Assembly: GCA_021234155.1 (NCBI GenBank) | Contig: JAJEKV010000008.1 | Location: 6,968,445-7,032,444 of the forward strand | Source: Isoetes taiwanensis | Taxonomy: Eukaryota; Streptophyta; Lycopodiopsida; Isoetales; Isoetaceae | DNA: 64,000 nt | Reading direction: 5' to 3' | In this document: positions 24,793 to 35,690 of the stretch, piece after piece | How positions within the stretch are numbered: position 1 is the first letter of the stretch | Layout: the number at the start of each line of letters is the position of its first letter | Position numbers and translations under genes: made by a program | The notes under the pieces: generated by a model | Databases searched by the model: none | Seen by the model: only the letters and a program-made list of their open reading frames with translations | Told to the model about the DNA's origin: nothing

Positions 24793-26333
24793 CAAATCTA
24801 GATGATTTCAAATAAATGTTCTAACTCCATTAGCATTTTTTCATCAGGAAGTATATCAGATTGCATATCCTATGTACCAATAGTATGGCTTGTAAAGCTT
24901 TTCTAAAAAATACAAATCTGTGCAGAATACTCAACTTATGTTTTTAATCATAAAATATCATTACCTCCAAAATGCAGATACTTGGGCAGCTTATGCGCAA
25001 GGTTTGCATCTCTAGTGCCAACAATAGAAACAGAAATTCATGCTTCATGTTTTTTAAGGAGAAAACAAATTTATGCATATAAAATACAAATTTATATGTC
25101 AGAGATTTTATAGGCTTCACAAAATGAAAGATCAAATGTCAAAAGTCACTTCCATTGGCCACGTATCCAAGTTAAAACTTCATATTCCTCCTTCCACATG
25201 TCTGGTGTCAAGATTGCAGACTTCGAACCAGCATATCAATTTGATTTTTTGATGTCACAACTTCCATTTCGTGTTCATTCATCCTTCCAGGCAAAGAAAT
25301 AACTTGAACGGACAAAAAAGCAACAAGGAGAGGAGAGAACCGGTACCTGCAGCCAATCAATACACCGTTAGCCTGAAAAGGGTAAGAGTGCAAGGGCCAA
25401 AAGGTACATGTGGTGTCTCTCGGCGTTTAGCCTTTCACACCTTGTAACCTTTTGCCCTGCATTAGTTCTAGTAGCTAGAAGAATGATGCAAAATCTACTA
25501 TAGATAGTGTTTGTACATGTAGAATTTGAATCTTAATATGTAAGCTAATAGCTCGGTATTCAAGATAATCAACAATATGTTGCCTTATATTAAGCAGAGA
25601 AAATTCAACAGCTGTATGCTGCCTTTTTCTAAAGAGAAAAAATTGAACCTGGATCTCATATTTAATCACAGACCTTCTTTCTAAACAACAATTCCATATA
25701 TAAATCACATAGCAAACCTGGATTAAAGGTCCTTGCTTCACATAAATCAAGTATACATTTTGCTGATAGTCTTGACTGCAGTGATGAAGTCAGATTGGAT
25801 AAAATAGCTAAAAATCGAGCTTTAATGCCTTCATATCTTTTCCAGAGCATGATTTTCGGAGCATATAGCATTTTTAAATAGATTCAAGGCCATAACTCAG
25901 AACACATCTTCAAGCAAGAAACTTGTAAAAGCACTAACAGATTTAAAATGCAAAAATGCGGCGGACAGATAGAGCAATTCTAAGTAGTCGATTGCTGATT
26001 ACTGTCTCAATGGCGATGGCTCTAAATTGATAAAGATTCGGGGTTTTGGAACCCTCAACTTGAACTTTTTATTGCTTAATGGTCAAGAATATAATTTCAG
26101 ATGCCAAGTGAATATTTTCCTTTACCCAAAGTGTTGTTCAAGAGCTTAAGCTTGGCAAGACATTATCAAGAAGATATAACGGCATAACTTGGGATTGCAA
26201 AGCCATCTAAATGATCTCCAAATCATACATCCACAACTCGGTATTGTAGTCCATCTAAGAGCTCCAAAGCATAACCCTAGCACATGTTTGACGTAAAGTA
26301 GAGCATGTCATAGAGTTTTAAAATTTTGAGCAA
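24793..26333. repeat. Large tandem duplication, copy 2 (about 1.54 kb)
   Basis: This is the second unit of the same duplication, in direct orientation. It begins 'tcaaatctagatgatttcaa' and ends 'catagagttttaaaattttg', where similarity stops. The join between copies carries a short overlap of 'gataaggcttgtcaa' sequence. Differences from copy 1 are single bases and a few one-base indels. Confidence 0.9.
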
Positions 26334-26959
26334 GGCTAGAAGAGCATTTAATAGCCATTTGCTATCGACCTATCATGAAAGCGAAATCCCTAGGATTGTA
26401 TCATGTACAGTCTAAACATTTTAAGGAAAAAAAAAAAGCAAATAGATCTTGGGCCATTGAACCACAGATCCGGCCGCCTCTCCAAGTGTATTTGCTTCCA
26501 TCGTCAGCTTGAACAACAAGGCATCGGATTGAATGATTTGAATCAGCACGATTCTTGCATATCCTTTCTCCATGGCGGTGCAATGAAGAAGGCCCGTGGG
26601 CTCGAGCTCATCCCCCACCGCTACCTTGCTTCCGCGGCCATTGAGCAAATCGTCTGTACATACCTCAAGCCTGCGTCAAAACAACCTAATCCAAATGCAA
26701 ATTCTTAGCCTGAATTATGCATAAATGGAAGCTCACAGCGGTTGTGTGCCATTTGAAGCGCCCGCGCCTGCAGTTAGTTGAAGGTCCGGCGAGAGTCGAA
26801 TGTGCGACCTCCGAGGCTTCATGATACCTCCTGCTATAGTTGAACTAAGTCTCATTCTCTCTTCAATAAATTCAAACATGCGTTTAGACAGTCTAAGGTT
26901 GGTTGTGCTGTACACGGGAACCTCTTGCGTGCACTCAATAATTGCATGATGTGTTTTTT

Positions 26960-28500
26960 AAATTCAAGGTAACTTCCTTTGTGTGCAGTCCTCAGCTCAC
27001 AAGATCCTCGCGGAAGAAGAGCACTTCAGGTGCTGCAACTTCTAGCACGAAGCGTCACCGCCAAAGTATGTTGACTCCATCTAAAAAGCGGCCAGCCAAA
27101 AAAGATCGCACGTCGGCCAGCACAAAGAAGAGAAGGCTTCAAAAGCCAGGTAATTTTTCAACTAAGATTTCTTTCTAGAGAACCTCCAGTTAACTTCAAT
27201 TTTTCATCATATTTTTCTTCTGAGGACCTCGTAATTACTGGTCAAACCCCTTTCGTCGTCATAGAAGGGCTGCAGATGCAACTGCTTGAGACCTCGCCGG
27301 ATTGTTGATGGTATGTGGAAGTGACAGTGTCTGAAAAAGAGAAATATCTCTTCTTCTAGTTCCGGGATAAGAAGGGTTCGAGGGATAAACATAAGAAGAC
27401 CAGGATTATGCTTGGTTCGGGAAGTTCCCCGGAATCCTTGTAACCTGCTGGACAAAATCCGGGGAACCTGCTGAAATAGTAGGAAGAGATCCGGCTAAAA
27501 ATTAGAGGTTTTCTTGGTATTTCTAGATGAACTGAGGCCTTTGTGTTGGAGCTTGCCGGGATAGGTATGGGACTGCCGGAATGGTGCTGTCTAACCCTAG
27601 AAAATTTCCCGAACCAAGGGATTATGTTGTCTATCGCTGCTCCAGATGACATAGAAGATGCCTCGAAGGCCAAGTTCTATCACACCAATAAATGATCGGT
27701 GTTGAATTACTCATTTTCTTCCATGAGCAAGGCCAAGGGAACGGATAAGAAGGTTGTGCCCATCAATTGCCAGAATCTGGGATGGAAAGACCTGGAAGGC
27801 ATGAACGAGGGAGGCACTCTAACTTCTAGGGAGCTAGGCATGGAAATCTCCAGGGTGTGAGAAAAGCTCTTCAACACTGGGATGTTCACATCCAATGTGT
27901 TGAAGAGCATAATGCACTCTGCAGTCAACAAGGAGTTGAGAAAACACATGTGGATGATAGGAATCAGAGTGAAACAGAGGATGATGAGTTAGATGATGCA
28001 CCCAAACAAGCACATGAGGTTGATGCAGAGAGGCGTTAAAAAATGGAAAGATTGGTCCAATACTATCCGTTAGGGATCAGTCACAAAATGAAAATTTATA
28101 TTAGAAGACTGAAGGTATGCACTGGCAATGCCGTCTTGTTTAATCACAGGGAGTTCAATCCAGGCCATATGTTAGAGATCCTGAACTTCATGGTACGTCA
28201 TCCTGTGGCGGATCCGATGCCAGCCGACATGATCCCTTTCAACAAGAAAACCGGTAAATTGTTTAGTTGGAGCACGGAGGAGAAGCTGAAGAGTAAAGAC
28301 GTGAGGTTCTGGGTTGTGGATGGCCAGCACTCGGTGTGAGCAACACAGGTATTGCAGACCGAAAAGGATGTCCCACAGAGGATCAAGAACCTCTATGGAA
28401 AGCGAGAATGCATGGTGTTGTCCGCGGACACTCCATCCATCGAGCTAGCGAGCATCAGTCACTGCCATAATACTATCGCTGCAAGTGCAAGTTATGTCAG
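26960..28500 (+). pseudogene. 5' part of a decayed gene/element: basic segment and VDGQHS segment
   Basis: A candidate exon at about 26995-27150, after an acceptor TGTGTGCAG and before GTAATT, is very basic (KKRPAKKDRTSASTKKRRLQ) like a nuclear-localisation or DNA-binding tail. At 28043-28500 a frame open except for one TGA (28337-28339) reads HKMKIYIRRLK, MVRHPVADPMPADMIPF, FWVVDGQHSV and KRECMVLSADTPSIELASIS. It stops at a plausible donor CAG|GTATCA. VDGQHS recalls the DGQHR/ParB-like nucleotide-binding signature, but the match is short. Together with the downstream segments this looks like one multi-exon gene or the cargo of a mobile element, now decayed. Confidence 0.4.
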
Positions 28501-28550
28501 GTATCAATTTTTACGTCTTCTAAAGTTAGATCTAAAAGTCCTTTGCATCC

Positions 28551-28975
28551 CAGAGGGCACTTTCTCGACTCATGAGTTGAGAAAGTCCTCATGTCTTGTC
28601 CTCTGCAACCTAGAGGCCACTTTCTTGACTCGCGAGTCGAGAAAGCCCCCTAGTCGAGTCTTCTGCAATCTAGAGGATGCCTTTTCGACTCGTGAGTCGA
28701 GAAAGTCCTTATGTCTCATCCTCTGCAACCCAGAGGCTACTTTCTCGACTCTGATCTAGTCCTATGCAACCTAGATGGCACTTTCTCGACTCGCGAGTCG
28801 AGAAAGTCCTCTGGTCGAATCTTCTGCAATCCAGATGCCACTTTCTCGGAGGGCACCTTCTTGACTCGCGAGTCGAGAAAGTACTTTGGTCTAGTCCTAT
28901 GCAACTAAGATGCCACCTTCTCGGCTTGCTAGTCGAGAAAGCCCCCTGGACGAGTCTTCTGCAACCTAGAGGTCC
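28551..28975. repeat. Array of seven 60-bp units centred on a palindrome
   Basis: Seven consecutive units of about 60 bp each contain the half-site CTTTCTCGACTCG followed by its reverse complement, then a spacer ending CTCTGCAACCTAG or a close variant. Unit 4 has lost the right half-site and unit 6 has a partial insertion. Because the unit is 20 codons long and the core is palindromic, both strands stay open across much of the array (plus 28352-28759; minus 28709-29239) and give repeated TRESRK-type peptides. The array lies just after a candidate splice donor at 28500, so it is probably intronic. Coding on either strand is doubtful. Confidence 0.9.
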
Positions 28976-29039
28976 GCAATGCTCAAGGAAAAACAAGGTA
29001 CCTTTAGAAAAATAGAAGATTTTTGAAAGGCTGGCAGGT

Positions 29040-30200
29040 TCGTACTTACAAAGGGCCACCAAGATGATGAGGCCGATGATGAAGATAAAAAGAAAAGGAA
29101 ACCTAAAGAAAGGCCGGGGAATCGCTATCAGATCAGTACGACCTGATACTTTGCAATGAATAAATCTGGAAAAAGTGGAATGATGTATAGACATTGTGGC
29201 AGAGGGATATGCTGAAGGACAATAACGAGGAGTTGCCACAAAAACCAGACCCTAAACTTTTTGACAAGAAGTTCATGAAGAGGGTACAAGGCTTGACAGA
29301 CAAGAGCACGCTAGATATGCAAAGCAAAATACTGGACGACACAATATTTCGGAGGAAACAAAAAACTAAAAAATGCAAGATGCAAAGGACTATGCCATGG
29401 TGCTAAAGTGGACGCGTGTGTTGGAGGAGGACATCACAGAATTCTGCAACGTTGCCTGCAACAAGAACCAGGATTTTGAGCACTTTAAAGAAAAGGCCAA
29501 ACTTGAGAATGAAGATATGAAGGATCTAAAATTATTGTGCCAGCCATAAATCAACACCAAGCTGCAGCGAATGTCAAAACAGAACCGTTTCCAGAGCATG
29601 TTCAAACACTTCTAAAGCACAAGCTGGATTTCGACATTGTGCCTTTCAAAGTAGAGTCCACCTCTCCACCGTACTTGGTGACATTGGGTTACACGGGTTT
29701 CGATGGACTGGAACTAGCCTCCGGGCCTGTGTCATTGTTCGTCATGAACATGATTGAAGACCCGACCTTGTTTTATGAGAAGGTTGATATGGATCAGTGG
29801 TACAAGATCTGTTTGGATATGAAGGAACTGGATACATTCGGTTTCCTTGTCTTCTGCATGCCTAGCACTCAGACGACGACATTTTCGCAATGCGCAGCAG
29901 ATATTAACTTTCAGAAGAGGATCTTGTATTCCATATATGAGATAGAACGTGAATGCAGAGTCGGTCTTCCAAAGATGTCAAGTTTTGCAGACGTTATATT
30001 GGTTTTAGTGTTGAGTCAACCAACAAGGAGGAAAAAACAGACGAGGAGGTGGCCAACAACCAAGATAACCAAGTGTATCCCTTGACAGGCATGGAAGACG
30101 AGGCAGCCGAACAAGTGCTGGCGAGAATAAGAGAGAGGTGACCTTACTTACTATATTTTCATTGCATGCCCTGGTTCTCGACCCACAAGTCGAAAACCTC
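29040..30200 (+). pseudogene. Central part of the decayed gene/element, unknown domains
   Basis: Coding-like segments follow the palindrome array: an acidic-to-basic run (HQDDEADDEDKKKRKPKERP, about 29055-29120), then LWQRDMLKDNNEELPQKPDP to about 29400 and KDYAMVLKWTRVLEEDITEF to about 29540. A 182-codon open frame at 29537-30085 contains PYLVTLGYTGFDGLELASGP and KICLDMKELDTFGFLVFCMP. In a shifted frame the protein seems to continue to VYPLTGMEDEAAEQVLARIR (to about 30140). I do not recognise a family. Frameshifts and in-frame stops show decay. A weak relative of the palindrome ('ttctcgacccacaagtcgaa') lies near 30176. Confidence 0.35.
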
Positions 30201-30237
30201 ACTAAGATTGTTAACCGTCATCGTTCATCATTTCAGG

Positions 30238-30600
30238 AAATTCGCTCAAACAGCTCACCCAGTTTCGTCATCCTCTATGAAGGTGAAAAAAGTGAGGAAT
30301 ATCACTCCGACAAGAACCACGAAGCAAACTCTAAGAAAAATTAGGAAGCAAACTCCGAAAGAAATCGAGAAGTGGAATCCGAAAAAAATAAAATCCAGAT
30401 CCGGTGTCGGAGCTAGGTTCGCCATAAAAAATAAAGGAGCAATCAGGATCCCAACTCTAGATCTGGAAGTGGATTACTGGTCGGAGCCAAACTCAAATTG
30501 GGATCCAAATCAAGGGGGCATCACCTTGTGGAACCTATCAAAACCACGTGCATTAACCGGGGAGGAGGGGGTTATCCTTTTTCTGTATGTATACTAGGGA
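30238..30600 (+). pseudogene. Basic coding remnant upstream of the FCP1-like segment
   Basis: Up to 30597 a frame reads KVRNITPTRTTKQTLRKIRK, then KEIEKWNPKKIKSRSGVGAR, then AIRIPTLDLEVDYWSEPNSN and GITLWNLSKPRALTGEEG. It is strongly basic at first and then acidic and tryptophan-containing. The start follows 'tcatttcag', a plausible acceptor. It appears to be another exon of the same decayed gene; no family is recognised. Confidence 0.35.
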
Positions 30601-30699
30601 TCATAGGGGTTTTTTGGATGTTCTTCTAGATATAAAACCATACGAAAAGGGGTCAAATTTGCCTATCAGAATCACATATACTAGGGGATTTTTAACTAC

Positions 30700-31244
30700 C
30701 CTATGCACGCAGTTGGCATATCCCGTATAAAGAAGGTGGATCTCCAGGATCCAAATGCACCGACCAAGCTCGTTATATTTGATATCAACGATGTTCTCGC
30801 AGCAGTGTACCAGGATGTTGACGTGCCAGAATTGAACACCTTGGAAAAGCCAAAGAAGATGAACACTAAGGTGGTGTATCCTCGACCCCAATCGCGTGCT
30901 ATTGTTGATTGGTGCTTTGATCGAGGCTTCGAAGTAGCAATCTAGAAAAATATCTTGAATGTCTTGGGTATGCTGGGGCTGCCTGCCACGAGGTTTAAGT
31001 TTGTATGGGACAGTGAAAGGTGATCATGTGGCGGATTTGCCTCCTATAGTCACAAAAGGAAAACCTATAGCGGTGAAGAAGCTCCAGCGCATCTATGAGG
31101 CATTTCAGTAATACAATAAGCACAACACTATCATCATCGACGATAGCACCTACAATGTTATCACAACTCCGGTAACGCCATCATTGCCAAAACATATGAC
31201 CTAGAGGAATTTGAAACCAATAAGTGGCTTGCACTTAAACAATG
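30700..31244 (+). pseudogene. FCP1/NIF-type HAD phosphatase-like pseudogene segment
   Basis: The frame reads TKLVIFDINDVLAAVYQDVD (HAD motif I position; DIND instead of the usual DxDxT), then VYPRPQSRAIVDWCFDRGFE and VAI-stop-KNILNVLG. There TAG (30943-30945) replaces the tryptophan expected in the FCP1 'IWS/T' motif. In shifted frames it continues FKFVWDSER, GKPIAVKKLQRIYEAF and NTIIIDDSTYN (the conserved lysine and DDS motif), and ends WLALKQ-stop at 31244. FCP1-homology enzymes dephosphorylate phosphoserine, classically on the RNA polymerase II tail. The second motif-I aspartate needs checking, and the nonsense codon and frameshifts indicate loss of function. Confidence 0.6.
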
Positions 31245-31351
31245 ATGGACATAAAATTTTATGATGATCCCACTGAATGACACGGTTCTGCATGGTTCTA
31301 TGTATATTGTGTAATGTTTTGTATAGAAAAAAATGATGTATTATGTTGCAA

Positions 31352-31386
31352 GGCACTTTCTCGACTCGCGGGTCGAGAAAGTGCCT
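31352..31386. repeat. Solitary copy of the palindrome, 34 bp
   Basis: GGCACTTTCTCGACTCG is followed at once by its reverse complement with a single mismatch (GGG for GAG in the right arm). This is the same core as in the 28.55-28.98 kb array, here just after the end of the FCP1-like segment. The longer dyad including the GGCAC flanks suggests this is nearer the complete motif. Confidence 0.9.
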
Positions 31387-31539
31387 TCCTGCTCAAAGCT
31401 ACAAATATATGAACTATCTGGTGTAATTGTAATATATGAAACACCTAAAAGACTGTAATTGGACTGTAATTGTTTGTTTGGACTCCCATTGCTAACTATA
31501 CTTAATTGTTAATTTCGATGTTTCATTCTTCTAGGTGAC

Positions 31540-31890
31540 AAGGAGGCCGACGTTCTTCCCGCTCAGAACACACTCTTACTAGGGCTTTGGGATACGGTCA
31601 ATAGGAAATGCAAGTATTACAATAACTCAAGGGATTTTGATGAACAGAAGTTGATTTTCGATCTTCATTAACCGCAAAGGATCTTACAAGCAATGCATGA
31701 CATCTATGGGGAATGGGGGAGAAGCATTTTTGACCCAGCCATTGAAGAGAGGATGCAGGAGGAGAACGACAAGATCGGTTGGACAGGTCAGTTGGTCGCC
31801 CATGAAGCTGTTAGCTTGTCAACACAACCAAGGCAGACTCAAAACCAAAGAACCAAAGCAAATCTCAAAGTATATGAGACAGGCTAAGCC
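31540..31890 (+). pseudogene. Last coding remnant of the decayed gene/element
   Basis: After an acceptor TTCTTCTAG the frame reads GDKEADVLPAQNTLLLGLWD, then YYNNSRDFDEQKLIFDLH, a stop (near 31670), and then QAMHDIYGEWGRSIFDPAIE and ERMQEENDKIGWTGQLVAHE, ending at 31887. It looks like a continuous protein segment with one nonsense codon. Family unknown. Confidence 0.35.
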
Positions 31891-31899
31891 TCACTCTAC

Positions 31900-34340
31900 T
31901 GGCATTATAATCACCACATAATCATTCCATCACAAATTCTTGCACCAATTCATATCATAAACTTAACTTCATTTGAGATTAGAGAAATTGAGATAACAGA
32001 TGAGAGAATCACATAATCATACTCAAAATTTCATACTTTAACATGATATTATTCAACTGATCAAAAAAGATACTCACAACTTCAAGAACTTTGCCCATAT
32101 GTCATCTTCCAAAATTGGGCCTCCTTTCTACACGAATTTTGGCTATCTTATACAAAACTGCACTTGATCCTAGCCACCAAATCTGGGCAAATCTCAACCT
32201 TAGATCCAAATTCTAACTACCATAAGTTCACTAGATTTTGCCAACTCAACATCAAATCTAGGCCATTTAAACCTCCTTGCAACTACCGGGCTCTTCCAGA
32301 TTCATGACACATCATCAGAATTTCAACCGTTGAAAATATTTCTTAAGGACTTTAATACTCCTTCAAGTCCATAGGTTCCACTTCAGTACATCATAAATGC
32401 TTCCTCCACAATATTTGCACATTATTTACATTTTCTCCACATTACACCCATATTGTTCGCCATTTTTGCACACATTTCACCAATTTAAGCACATCATGCA
32501 AAAATAGCCAAGATAAAACACACAACAGAAGCTCCTCCTTGTGAAGCTTTCCATATATCATCCTGATGTAACTGTTGTGATAGTACGATCACCGTGGTCT
32601 CTTAGCCCACTGTAAATTACATTGTAAAGACGTCATTTATGAATAATAACTCATTGTTCTATAGTTTCTCGACCCGCCATCCGAGAAAAGGAGGCCATTT
32701 GTGTATACTTAGATGGATGGAAATGAAAGGTCCATCGTGGTCTTTCTGTCCACTGTAAACTACATTGTAATGATGACTTTTATTAATAAAAAATTATTGG
32801 ATACTGTCACTTTGTTTATAGAGAGTGAATTATTTAATTGGGTTTTGTTTGCATTTTTTAGTTTCTCTACCCGCCACCCCAGAAAAGGAGGCCACTTATA
32901 ACCCTTTAGTTTTTTTTTAACACATGAGAAATGTCTATTATTCAAACAATAATGGAGCACAAAATGATTTGAATCTCCATTTGCCTTAAGAAACAAGGTT
33001 CCAAAAAAAAATGGGAATTGCGTAGTCCTTAATGTAATGCGACTTATCACTTCTAAATGGAAATCAATATATGAAAAGTAAATATGAACTTACAATGTAT
33101 CATATACATGACATGCTATTGTTGTCTAGATCCTCAAAATATGATCAAAATGGATCTAAGCATTTTTCAAATCTCCTTCTGACCGCATTTGGTTCACAAG
33201 ATCTACATCTAAACCAGGACCAGTGGTTGACGTCTTAAACATTTAACATCGCCTATTTGGGTATCAACAAACTGGTAAGGAAACTTGGAGCCATGAAAGT
33301 ATTCATACGTTTTAACTCAAACAACTTGGAGATATCGCCTAAGCAATGCCAGTTTCTTCTTCTAGTATCATCTATCCATTGCATCACTATGTCATGCATA
33401 TAATTAAATGTATAATTTCAAGACAAAGAAACAATAAAACAACATGAATTAAATCTATCATATTCTTTTGATTGAAAGGGAGTTTTGATCTCGTCAGTGA
33501 TCCAGTTATTCAAAATCAAATTGTAAAAATCCCACCATATTTGAACATATTTATCAAAATAATATTAATTTTCTTAATCGTAAAAATACCCTTCTCTTCT
33601 CTGCTCAATGAACCCCTACTGTAATATATTCGGATCCACCCAACTTCACCCATATTTATCTCCAATTTGCTTCTGTTTTGATAATTTGCTTCTATCAAGC
33701 CCAGTTCTTGATGTGTTGGACGAAACTCGTTCTTGATTATTATTTTATTTTATTGCATCTCATCTTTGCTCCTCCTCCTTGTTGTTTCTTCTGTCTTTTT
33801 CACCATTCTATCCATAGCTCATTTCTTCCTTTTCATCTGCATTTTCTTCTGCTTTGGAATTTGTCAAACAACAAAATTAAGCATTGCTTCAGTTCTTTAT
33901 TAGATTGGTTCATCATCCGCACTCAAATTCGACTTGGAATTCGAGTCGAAGGAAGCAATAACTCGATAGGAGTTTTGCAAAATTCAAAGGTACATGAAAT
34001 AAAACGACTTGGGTTGTACATAATCAGTGAAATTTTCAAAAATAATCTCACTTGTATTATGATTTATGAAGGCATAAGGCGAAGAAGTGTGGTCTGATCT
34101 AAGTAAAAAGAGAGAGGAGGGGCAGTTTTACGATTTCAATAAAAATTAAGGGTAGTAGTTTTATAGATACCATGAAATATATTGGTATTTTTGCAAATTT
34201 TCCTTTATTTCATGATGACCTACAATCTTAGAAATGAAAGTACAAGATCTTTTCTTTTCTTCACCATGCTCTTTACAACATGTCTACACTGTTGAGTTCA
34301 GATTCACCTAACACTGTCTTCACAATCTTATTCATCACAA
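31900..34340. other. Non-coding AT-rich stretch with weak palindrome relatives
   Basis: No gene is recognised. Two related blocks at about 32574-32705 and 32731-32900 each contain a 'cactgtaaa(t/c)tacattgtaa' segment and a decayed version of the 28-kb palindrome ('tttctcgacccgcc...gagaaaagg' and 'tttctctacccgcc...cagaaaagg'). Otherwise the frames are closed and AT-rich. Confidence 0.6.
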
Positions 34341-34405
34341 CGTCATGTTGCATTTACCTTGGCACTTTTTGCAGTGTGGCTTGATTCTCTTGATCAATGG
34401 CTCTT

Positions 34406-34510
34406 GTCACATTTAAGGGCCTCTGGAGTGGTAGCTGTGCATCCTAACCGAAAAGGCCACGATGATTTGGATGAAACTAAATCACATGCTCCAGACCTGA
34501 TGGTTAATCG
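34406..34510 (-). mobile_element. tRNA-like/SINE-like repeat, copy A
   Basis: The block from 'gtcacatttaag' to 'ccagacctgatggttaatc' is about 90% identical to copy B at 34689-34818. It has lost the segment that in the other copies carries the T-arm-like box. The minus strand reads GGTTAGGATGCACAGCTAC, which resembles a tRNA D-arm region followed by an anticodon-arm-like stem. Probable truncated SINE or tRNA-related repeat. Confidence 0.5.
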
Positions 34511-34688
34511 TCACACTATCCTCCCCTCAAGGCCTCCCTCCTTAAGGCTTGCAATAGCGGGAATTTGGGGCGGACCGAAATCGTTTTGCAAGGGACTAAA
34601 TCCAAGGAGTGTGATGACAACCATCTGGACCCCCAACCCTATTATGGGTTGTCCACACCACTAGGGCATGAGTTATCCAAATCATATT

Positions 34689-34818
34689 GTCACATTTAAG
34701 AGTCTGAATGGGACTTGAACCCACTACTCCTGGAGTAGTAGCTGTGCATCCTAACCGAAAAGGCCACGATGATTTGGATGAAACTAAATCACATGCTCCA
34801 GACCTGATGATTAATCAT
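34689..34818 (-). mobile_element. tRNA-like/SINE-like repeat, copy B
   Basis: On the minus strand the element reads CGGTTAGGATGCACAGCTAC, then a short stem CTACTCCAGGAGTAG, then GTGGGTTCAAGTCCCAT. The last has the form of a tRNA T-arm and polymerase III B box (GGTTCAANTCC). It directly abuts the gag-like frame that starts at about 34820. The call as a tRNA-derived SINE is inferred from box order and from the three copies here. Confidence 0.55.
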
Positions 34819-34819
34819 C

Positions 34820-35250
34820 AAATCGCGGTAGATACTGCCTGGGATGATATTGCACTTCAAGATTGTTTCCGAAGGGGGTTACGTGAGGATGTCAAAGATA
34901 TGCTGTTGTCTATGGAGGACCCTCAGACTTTGGAAGAAGCCATCAGATTTGCAGTTCGATGTGATAATCGACTCTTTGAACGTAGGCAAGAGAGACGTAG
35001 TCAGGTCTTCCCAATCACATTAGCGCCTGTAGCTGCGCCTTCCCCCCTCTCATCTGTAGAATCCAGTAGGTCCAGACCTGAGCCTATGCAGATTGATCGG
35101 GCAGTTCGAGGACCTTTATCTGACGCCGAGAAGCAGCGTCAGAGAGAGGCTAATCTTTGCCTCTACTGTGGAGGAACTGGACATATTGCTCGTGGATGTC
35201 CTGTGAAGCGCGCAAATCAGTCGGAAAACTTATGGGGCCGATCCGAGTAG
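34820..35250 (+). pseudogene. Ty3/gypsy gag fragment with CCHC zinc knuckle
   Basis: The frame begins in the middle of a retrotransposon gag domain (DIALQDCFRRGLREDVKDML, then EEAIRFAVRCDNRLFERR) and ends with the nucleocapsid knuckle CLYCGGTGHIARGCP (C-x2-C-x4-H-x4-C) at about 35156-35203. It stops at 35250. The 5' half of gag is missing because tRNA-like repeat copy B replaces it. Gag packages element RNA in cytoplasmic particles; this copy cannot be autonomous. Confidence 0.85.
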
Positions 35251-35382
35251 TAGGAGTCTCTCGTCGGCTGGCCGCCTTTCTCAGACTCCTTCTACACTTC
35301 TTGACATGTTTATTCCATTGAATAAGGTTAGCAAGGCATTCTTCATCTCTATATCATTGAAATCAGAGTTGGGAGATTAAAA

Positions 35383-35690
35383 GTGTTATCGCAACTTGAC
35401 TGTGGTGCAAATGCTTGCTTTATAAATAGTACATTCGCCAGTAAGCATGCCATCCCTAAAAGTAAGGTTGAGCAACCCGGTTCTGTTGAAATGATTGATG
35501 GACGGGAGATCTCCTCGATTGCAATCACAGAATGTACTGCGCCTCTTCAGGTTTTGTTCGAGGGAGTTTCTTGTAGTATTTCCTTCAATCTCATCGCTAG
35601 CCCACGCCAATAGTCTTGGGTCTGCCCTGGCTTGAGCTACATAACCCGCAGATTGATTGGCGTACTAGATCATTTCGATTTGCTGGTTCT
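35383..35690 (+). pseudogene. Ty3/gypsy retropepsin fragment
   Basis: LSQLDCGANACFINSTFASK carries the aspartyl-protease entry, with DCGA in place of the usual DSGA. ISFNLIASPRQ ends at a TAG at 35613, and GLPWLELHNPQIDWRTRSF follows in the same frame, matching the usual GMPWL..HNP.IDW motif after Ty3/gypsy proteases. A low-complexity proline/alanine/serine-type stretch ('gctcctgctcctgttcctgc') follows to about 36040. Confidence 0.75.

Noticed and set aside
28352-29239. Overlapping plus- and minus-strand ORFs with repeated TRESRK peptides
   Set aside because: They are a by-product of a palindromic 60-bp (20-codon) repeat that keeps both strands open. No domain or splice support for a protein.
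33678-34097. 139-codon plus-strand ORF
   Set aside because: Low-complexity Leu/Phe/Ser-rich text from pyrimidine-rich DNA, without motifs or flanking gene structure.
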